Shown one piece after another: positions 14,594 through 18,060 of a stretch of 18,060 nt of DNA (positions are counted from its first letter, which is position 1; each line of letters opens with the position of its first letter). The position numbers and the translations under genes are program-made. Below the pieces are notes generated by a model that worked only from the letters and a program-made list of their open reading frames with translations, ran no database searches and had not been told where the DNA came from. Origin of the DNA: Candidatus Electronema nielsenii (GTDB lineage Bacteria > Desulfobacterota > Desulfobulbia > Desulfobulbales > Desulfobulbaceae); NCBI GenBank assembly GCA_026122915.1, contig JAGIXO010000026.1, positions 1 through 18,060 of the forward strand, in the 5' to 3' direction.

Positions 14594-15061
14594 ATGAACA
14601 GCCAAACTAAAGAACAGATGAACACTGCCAGCCTTTACGAAACGGATATGTACGCTTGGGCCATGCGCAACGCGCAGCTCCTGCGCGAATATTGCATTGA
14701 TGAGCTTGATTTTGAACATTTGGCGGATGAACTTGAGAGCATGGGTGTACGGGAAAAAAGAGAGCTGCAAAGCAGATTGGAAGTGCTGATCGCGCATCTG
14801 CTCAAGCTGAATTATCTCAATGTATTACTGGCACAGAATGAACGCGGCTGGAAACTCACTGTGCGAGAACAACGCAGAAGAATTGCAGAGTGTTTAAGTG
14901 ACAGCCCCAGTCTGCAAGCGCATCTGGCTGCCTGCGCTGAACGGGCCTACAGCTATGCAGTTGACAGCATCGTCAGGCAAATCGGTGTGGATGAATCAAT
15001 ATTGCCAGACAGTTGTCCTTACACGTTAGAACAACTACTCGACAGCACGTTTTATCCCTGA
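14594..15061 (+). CDS. DUF29 family protein
   Basis: The 155-residue protein matches the DUF29 family, common in cyanobacteria and in some sulfur bacteria; its function is unknown. Recognisable strings are LYETDMYAWAMRNAQLLR (14-31), IDELDFEHLADELESMG (35-51), REKRELQSRLEVLIAHLLK (53-71), GWKLTVREQRRRIAECL (85-101) and CPYTLEQLLD (141-150). It is soluble and predicted helical, with no signal peptide. The region NVLLAQNERGW replaces the Trp/Gln-rich stretch more usual before the GWxLTI part. ATG 14594 follows a weak purine run; ATG 14618 is an alternative. It lies 39 nt after dgkA across the hairpin cluster. Confidence 0.9.
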   Translation: MNSQTKEQMNTASLYETDMYAWAMRNAQLLREYCIDELDFEHLADELESMGVREKRELQSRLEVLIAHLLKLNYLNVLLAQNERGWKLTVREQRRRIAECLSDSPSLQAHLAACAERAYSYAVDSIVRQIGVDESILPDSCPYTLEQLLDSTFYP

Positions 15062-15103
15062 AGCGAGGTTATTCCCCCAAAACGCCGCTTCCCACCAATC
15101 CCC

Positions 15104-15132
15104 TTGTCTTTTTGTTCTTTCTGCTGTACAGT
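15104..15132 (+). promoter_or_regulatory. candidate promoter for typA
   Basis: TTGTCT (15104-15109), a 17-bp spacer and TACAGT (15127-15132), each with four of six consensus bases. Initiation near 15139 would put the hairpin at 15155-15172 in the typA leader. It is the best pair in the 145-nt gap but only moderate. Confidence 0.3.
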
Positions 15133-15154
15133 CTGCCTTTTTTGCACCAATGCT

Positions 15155-15183
15155 GGGCGCAACGCTGCGCCCCTTTTCATTTT
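15155..15183 (+). terminator. terminator-like hairpin in the region just before typA
   Basis: GGGCGCA (15155-15161) pairs perfectly with TGCGCCC (15166-15172) around the tetraloop ACGC, followed by CTTTTCATTTTC. The GC-rich stem and T-rich tail fit an intrinsic terminator. It could end transcription from dgkA/DUF29, but the tail stops only about 24 nt before the typA ATG, leaving no room for a promoter after it. An attenuator role is therefore possible. Confidence 0.65.
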
Positions 15184-15206
15184 CTCACAGGAGCTGCAGA
15201 GCAGTA

Positions 15207-17006
15207 ATGGATCAGAGCAAAATCAGAAACGTGGCCATCATTGCCCACGTTGACCACGGCAAAACCACCCTTGTTGACAAGCTATTTCACCAGAGCGGCA
15301 TGTTCCGCGACAATCAGCAGGTCGCCGAACGGATGATGGATTCGATGGACCTGGAGCGGGAGCGCGGTATTACTATCGCCGCGAAGAACGGCTCTTACAT
15401 TTATAAAGATTACAAAATAAATATCATTGATACGCCCGGCCATGCGGATTTCGGTGGCCAAGTGGAGCGCGTCCTGCGCATGGCAGACGGCGTAGTGCTG
15501 CTCGTTGATGCCCAGGAAGGCCCGATGCCGCAGACTTTCTTTGTTGTTAAGAAGGCGCTCGCTGCCAATCTGCCTATCCTCGTGCTGATCAACAAGATAG
15601 ATAAAGAGGCAGCCCGCTGCGAGTGGGCCGTGGATGAAGTATTCGACCTCTTGGTTCGTTTAGAAGCACCGGACAGCACTCTTGATTTCCCGGTGGTCTA
15701 TGGTTCTGCCAAGCAAGCCTGCATGGTCGCTGATTACAAAGAGCCGCTCGTGCCAGGTCAAGGCATGGATCTGATCTCCGAGATGATCATCAAGCATGTG
15801 CCGCCGCCCTCTGGTGATCCCAAGGCTCCGCTTCAGCTGCAAATCAACACCATTGACTATTCGCTCTATCTTGGCAGGTTGGGTATCGGTCGGCTGATGA
15901 ACGGCACCCTTCGCCTGAATGACAATATTGCCGTGGCTCGTCGTGATGGTTCAATCAAGCCGGTGCGCATCAGCAAGATATTCGCCTTTGCTGGCAGCGA
16001 GAAAGTACCCGTCGAAAACGCAGGCACTGGCGATATCGTTGCCATCGCAGGCATGGATGATGTTACCGTCGGCGTGACCTTCACTGATCCTGATAACCCC
16101 AAGCCCCTGCCGCTGATTGAGATTGATCCGCCCACGATCTCGATGCACTTCATTCCCAACGACTCACCGTTTGCTGGGCAGGACGGCAAGTTTGTCACTT
16201 CACGGCATATTGAGGAACGTCTGAACCGGGAAACCTTGGCTGACGTGGCCTTGCATACCGAACCGTTGACCGAAGGGGTTGGCTTCCGGGTTTCAGGTCG
16301 TGGCGAGCTGCATCTGTCGATCTTAATTGAAAAGATGCGGCGTGAAGGCTACGAGTTTCAAGTCACCCGTCCCCATGTCATTATGCGTCAGGAGGGCGGT
16401 AAGACCTTAGAGCCTTACGAAGCCCTGACTGTAGATGTGGACGAGAAATACCAAGGCGCGGTGATTGATAAGCTCGGTCGGCTCAAAGGTGTAATGAGCG
16501 ACATGAAAGTGCATAACGGTATGTCACGGATGATCTTTAAAGTACCCACCCGTGGCTTGCTGGGCTACCGCTCCCAGTTCATGACCGACACCCGTGGTAT
16601 GGGCGTGATGAACTACGTCTTTGCTGAATGGGGACCGCACGCTGGTGAGATTCAGAACCGCCAGAACGGGGTGCTGCTCGTCAAGGAGAACTGCGTTAGC
16701 GTAGCCTACGCCCTGTTCAATCTTCAGGAGCGCGGCACCTTCTTTATCGGTGCGGGCGAGCCGTTGTACGTTGGTCAGATCATCGGTGAGAACAGTCGTG
16801 GCGAAGACATGGTGGTCAACCCGGCTAAAGGCAAGAAGCTGACCAACATGCGGGCTTCTGGTACGGATGAGGCAGTTATCCTCACCCCGCCGCGCCAGAT
16901 GAGCTTGGAAGACTGCATCGCCTATATTAACGACGATGAATTGGTGGAGATCACGCCGAAGGTCATTCGTCTGCGCAAGCAGAGCAACGTGCGGATTAAG
17001 GGCTGA
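15207..17006 (+). CDS. typA: ribosome-associated GTPase TypA/BipA
   Basis: TypA/BipA is a translational GTPase of the EF-G class that binds ribosomes and helps 50S assembly and stress or cold adaptation. The 599-residue length is standard. G1 is AHVDHGKTT (13-21), the G2 region RGIT (53-56), G3 DTPGHADF (75-82), G4 NKID (129-132) and G5 GSAK (166-169). Later domains show the EF-G-like SGRGELHLSILIEKMRREG stretch, the domain V segment RGLLGYRSQFMTDTRG, and the BipA-specific C-terminal domain with NPAKGKKLTNMRASGTDEA. The start at ATG 15207 (MDQSKIRNVAI) is preferred over an upstream in-frame ATG at 15150, which falls within the hairpin region. AGGAG lies 13 nt before the ATG and a second purine run nearer to it, so initiation spacing is loose. 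Confidence 0.97.
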   Translation: MDQSKIRNVAIIAHVDHGKTTLVDKLFHQSGMFRDNQQVAERMMDSMDLERERGITIAAKNGSYIYKDYKINIIDTPGHADFGGQVERVLRMADGVVLLVDAQEGPMPQTFFVVKKALAANLPILVLINKIDKEAARCEWAVDEVFDLLVRLEAPDSTLDFPVVYGSAKQACMVADYKEPLVPGQGMDLISEMIIKHVPPPSGDPKAPLQLQINTIDYSLYLGRLGIGRLMNGTLRLNDNIAVARRDGSIKPVRISKIFAFAGSEKVPVENAGTGDIVAIAGMDDVTVGVTFTDPDNPKPLPLIEIDPPTISMHFIPNDSPFAGQDGKFVTSRHIEERLNRETLADVALHTEPLTEGVGFRVSGRGELHLSILIEKMRREGYEFQVTRPHVIMRQEGGKTLEPYEALTVDVDEKYQGAVIDKLGRLKGVMSDMKVHNGMSRMIFKVPTRGLLGYRSQFMTDTRGMGVMNYVFAEWGPHAGEIQNRQNGVLLVKENCVSVAYALFNLQERGTFFIGAGEPLYVGQIIGENSRGEDMVVNPAKGKKLTNMRASGTDEAVILTPPRQMSLEDCIAYINDDELVEITPKVIRLRKQSNVRIKG

Positions 17007-17023
17007 ACTGCGCAAACAGGAAA

Positions 17024-17065
17024 GAACCCCCACAGCATGATTGCATGTTGCGGGGGTTCTTTTTT
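17024..17065 (+). terminator. intrinsic terminator of typA
   Basis: GAACCCCC (17024-17031) pairs with GGGGGTTC (17052-17059); above one mismatch the stem continues with CAGCATG and CATGTTG (one G-T pair) around a 4-nt loop, and six T residues follow (17060-17065). It starts 17 nt after the typA stop. On the - strand the tail is TTTCCTG, so it may also serve weakly for the convergent small lipoprotein gene. Confidence 0.93.
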
Positions 17066-17185
17066 GCTCTGGTGATAGGAGCAATCGTGGTGCTTATGCT
17101 GGCTAAGTTACAACAAATGGGAAGCTCTCAATCCGCCGCATCTGCATCGCAACCATCCCCGCAGCAGCGATCACATCATATCTAA
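17045..17185 (+). CDS. possible small single-helix membrane protein
   Basis: A 46-residue open frame starts MLRGFFFALVIGAIVV inside the right arm of the typA terminator and continues as a full hydrophobic helix (about residues 4-20) followed by a Ser/Gln/Ala/Pro tail ending QQRSHHI. This is a plausible type of small membrane protein. However, no ribosome binding site is seen, the FFF comes from the terminator T-run, and a transcript would have to start inside or before the terminator. A GTG at 17072 is an alternative start. Its TAA overlaps the TAG of the opposing lipoprotein gene. Confidence 0.22.
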   Translation: MLRGFFFALVIGAIVVLMLAKLQQMGSSQSAASASQPSPQQRSHHI

Positions 17186-17352
17186 CTACGATGCTCGGAG
17201 CGTTCATGCCCGCCGCGTCTGTCATCATCATGATGTTCATAACGTTCATGTCGTTCACCGTGATCATCATCCCAGTGCCGAACACAGCCGGTTCCGGTCA
17301 ATGCTGCCGCAAGCACTGCGCCCCAAGTCAACGCCATAATAACTTTCTTCAT
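17182..17352 (-). CDS. small His/Asp/Glu/Arg-rich lipoprotein-like protein
   Basis: A 56-residue frame with a perfect AGGAGG (17364-17359) 6 nt before its ATG. The product opens MKKVIMALTWGAVLAAAL, a classic signal sequence with two lysines and a hydrophobic core, and reaches a single cysteine at residue 23 (LTGTGC), which could be a lipobox, although the -3 position is glycine instead of the usual leucine. The mature part, residues 24-56, is extremely polar: 7 His, 6 Asp, 5 Glu and 7 Arg in 33 residues, including YEHHDDDRR. It would be exported and probably membrane-anchored; metal binding is a guess based on composition. No family is recognised. A promoter with direct repeats lies upstream. 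Open frames in the other phases here are Met/Ile-rich shadows of its GAT/CAT codons. Confidence 0.75.
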   Translation of the reverse strand: MKKVIMALTWGAVLAAALTGTGCVRHWDDDHGERHERYEHHDDDRRGGHERSEHRS

Positions 17353-17384
17353 GATGTTCCTCCTGTTTTAGTTGATGTGTTCAT

Positions 17385-17397
17385 GCACGATGCGTGC
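17385..17397. promoter_or_regulatory. short palindrome in the lipoprotein-gene leader
   Basis: GCACG-ATG-CGTGC is a perfect 5-bp inverted repeat with a 3-nt centre, about 33 nt before the lipoprotein start and just after the predicted transcription start. It could be an operator or a small leader hairpin. Confidence 0.25.
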
Positions 17398-17405
17398 TGA
17401 TTACC

Positions 17406-17445
17406 TTTATACAATAACAGAAGAAAGATGAATAGACGATGAATA
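17406..17445 (-). promoter_or_regulatory. candidate activator-dependent promoter with 11-bp spaced direct repeats
   Basis: On the - strand, TATTCATC occurs twice (17445-17438 and 17434-17427), 11 bp apart, one helical turn. A good -10, TATAAA (17411-17406), follows the second copy; the hexamer at the -35 position with 17-bp spacing, TATTCA, is part of the repeat and is a poor sigma70 box. Direct repeats of this spacing over a weak -35 are the known arrangement for OmpR/PhoB-family response regulators. It would drive the small lipoprotein gene. Confidence 0.45.
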
Positions 17446-17546
17446 AGCGTCAGTCTTTTATTTGACAGAGCCGCAGGCTGGCTTGTAGCATTGCTGCGCT
17501 GCTCATCACGCCTGCTCCTTGCCGGGCGCGATGGTTGCCTTGCCGC

Positions 17547-17963
17547 TCAGTTGGACATTTTGAATGTGAATGCTTTGACTTCAGCGATGAACTCGCTGAC
17601 ACTGCCCTGATACAGCCAGATCAGGCCGCAGATGCCGTACAGAGGCAGCGAGGTGATAAAGTTGTCATACCGCATCAGCTCCAGAACATCAGGGGTCTTG
17701 AAGTGCCAATACAGCCAATAGACACCGTCCACGGTAAACCAAGTGTAGAACAGCATCAAAGGGAATTTCCTCCACGTGCGCTGGAGAACGACCCTCATGC
17801 TCCACGGAGCGGTCAAGTAGGTGAGGAGCGGCATGATGAGGCTGATGGGAACATCCCAGTCAGGGGCGAGGTTGGCCAGTGCGCCGGCAATCATCAACGA
17901 CACGCCTGCCAGCAGCGTGAGCAGTTTCCACGGTCTTGTGTATTCAATCAGGAGTGAACGCAT
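17547..17963 (-). CDS. hypothetical four-helix membrane protein
   Basis: The 138-residue product is not recognised. Hydrophobic segments are at about residues 13-32, 38-53, 68-88 and 101-119, giving four probable membrane helices. Aromatic residues cluster in helix 3 (YTWFTVDGVYWLYWHF). The N-terminus (MRSLLIEYTRPWK) is basic and there is no cleavable signal. The ATG at 17963 is chosen over a TTG at 17966. In the mRNA the purine run AAGAG that could serve as Shine-Dalgarno pairs with CTCTT 10 nt upstream (17971-17985), so initiation might be structure-controlled. The frame is clean, its codon use resembles the nuo genes, and it reads toward the small lipoprotein gene in the same direction. 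A 194-nt gap between the two genes holds the lipoprotein promoter and no other gene that I can see. Confidence 0.75.
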   Translation of the reverse strand: MRSLLIEYTRPWKLLTLLAGVSLMIAGALANLAPDWDVPISLIMPLLTYLTAPWSMRVVLQRTWRKFPLMLFYTWFTVDGVYWLYWHFKTPDVLELMRYDNFITSLPLYGICGLIWLYQGSVSEFIAEVKAFTFKMSN

Positions 17964-18008
17964 CAAGTTGCTCTTTTCTCAAGAGTTGGGCAGATCAGCT
18001 TCCGCGTG

Positions 18009-18031
18009 GGCAAACGATAACGCCGTTTGCC
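18009..18031. repeat. perfect 8-bp inverted repeat upstream of the membrane-protein gene
   Basis: GGCAAACG (18009-18016) and CGTTTGCC (18024-18031) are exact inverted repeats around a 7-nt centre (ATAACGC). It lies 46-68 nt before the start of the - strand membrane protein gene, a position suited to an operator. No T-run follows on either strand, so a terminator is less likely. Confidence 0.5.
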
Positions 18032-18060
18032 TACTCTACTTGCTTGGTTATTTGGGTAAT

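Noticed and set aside
15150..15206. N-terminal extension of TypA
   Set aside because: The extra residues are encoded by the hairpin region and are not part of the family; ATG 15207 gives the normal N-terminus.
17191..17400. + strand frame and a Met-rich - strand frame at the small lipoprotein locus
   Set aside because: Both are alternate-phase readings of repeated GAT/CAT/GAA codons in the lipoprotein gene, which has the AGGAGG site and signal sequence.
17461..17546. Possible terminator or small gene after the four-helix membrane protein on the - strand
   Set aside because: Only a 4-bp stem (AGCC/GGCT) and an 18-codon frame without a ribosome binding site were found; neither is convincing.
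1..18060. CRISPR arrays, insertion sequences, tRNA or rRNA genes
   Set aside because: No regularly spaced repeats, transposase-like proteins, terminal inverted repeats with target duplications, or tRNA-like cloverleaf sequences were noticed, including at the edges of the two inserts in the nuo operon.

Overview
The window is dominated by a respiratory complex I (nuo) operon on the + strand, covering roughly the first 12 kb, followed by a short run of unrelated housekeeping and small membrane-protein genes. The subunit order is nuoB-nuoC (fused), nuoD, nuoH, nuoI, nuoJ, nuoK, nuoL, nuoM, nuoN. There is no nuoE/F/G between nuoD and nuoH, which is the layout of an '11-subunit' type complex without the NADH dehydrogenase module. 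nuoA would be expected just upstream of the window. This layout, together with trmFO (folate-dependent tRNA methylation, absent from enterobacteria), a diacylglycerol kinase of the Gram-negative DgkA type, a DUF2301 membrane protein and a DUF29 protein, suggests a Gram-negative sulfate-reducer-like bacterium (Desulfobacterota, perhaps Desulfobulbales; cable bacteria are possible but cannot be proven from the sequence).

Two groups of non-nuo genes interrupt the nuo operon. Insert 1 (1267-1968) holds a small AT-rich orphan gene and arfB, a stop-codon-independent ribosome-rescue hydrolase. Insert 2 (7579-9065) holds an AT-richer gene for a helical protein with HEPN-like features, then a type II toxin-antitoxin pair (small antitoxin plus Doc/Fic-family toxin). 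It reconnects to nuoM through a 20-codon open frame that overlaps both doc and nuoM by ATGA junctions. The core run nuoI-J-K-L is tightly packed with overlapping starts and stops. By eye alignment NuoM lacks the otherwise very conserved lysine of its seventh helix, while NuoL and NuoN keep theirs.

After nuoN come a convergent DUF2301 membrane-protein gene with a good sigma70-type promoter on the - strand, and then on the + strand trmFO, dgkA, a DUF29 gene and typA/bipA. The dgkA-DUF29 junction carries three overlapping, mutually exclusive hairpins. A terminator-like hairpin lies only about 24 nt before the typA start codon, which suggests attenuation or read-through. typA ends in a classic intrinsic terminator.

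The last kilobase is on the - strand. It has a 56-residue His/Asp/Glu/Arg-rich lipoprotein-like gene with a perfect AGGAGG ribosome binding site and a promoter overlapped by two direct repeats 11 bp apart, and a four-helix membrane protein of unknown function preceded by a perfect 8-bp inverted repeat. No rRNA, tRNA, CRISPR array, transposase or insertion sequence was seen.
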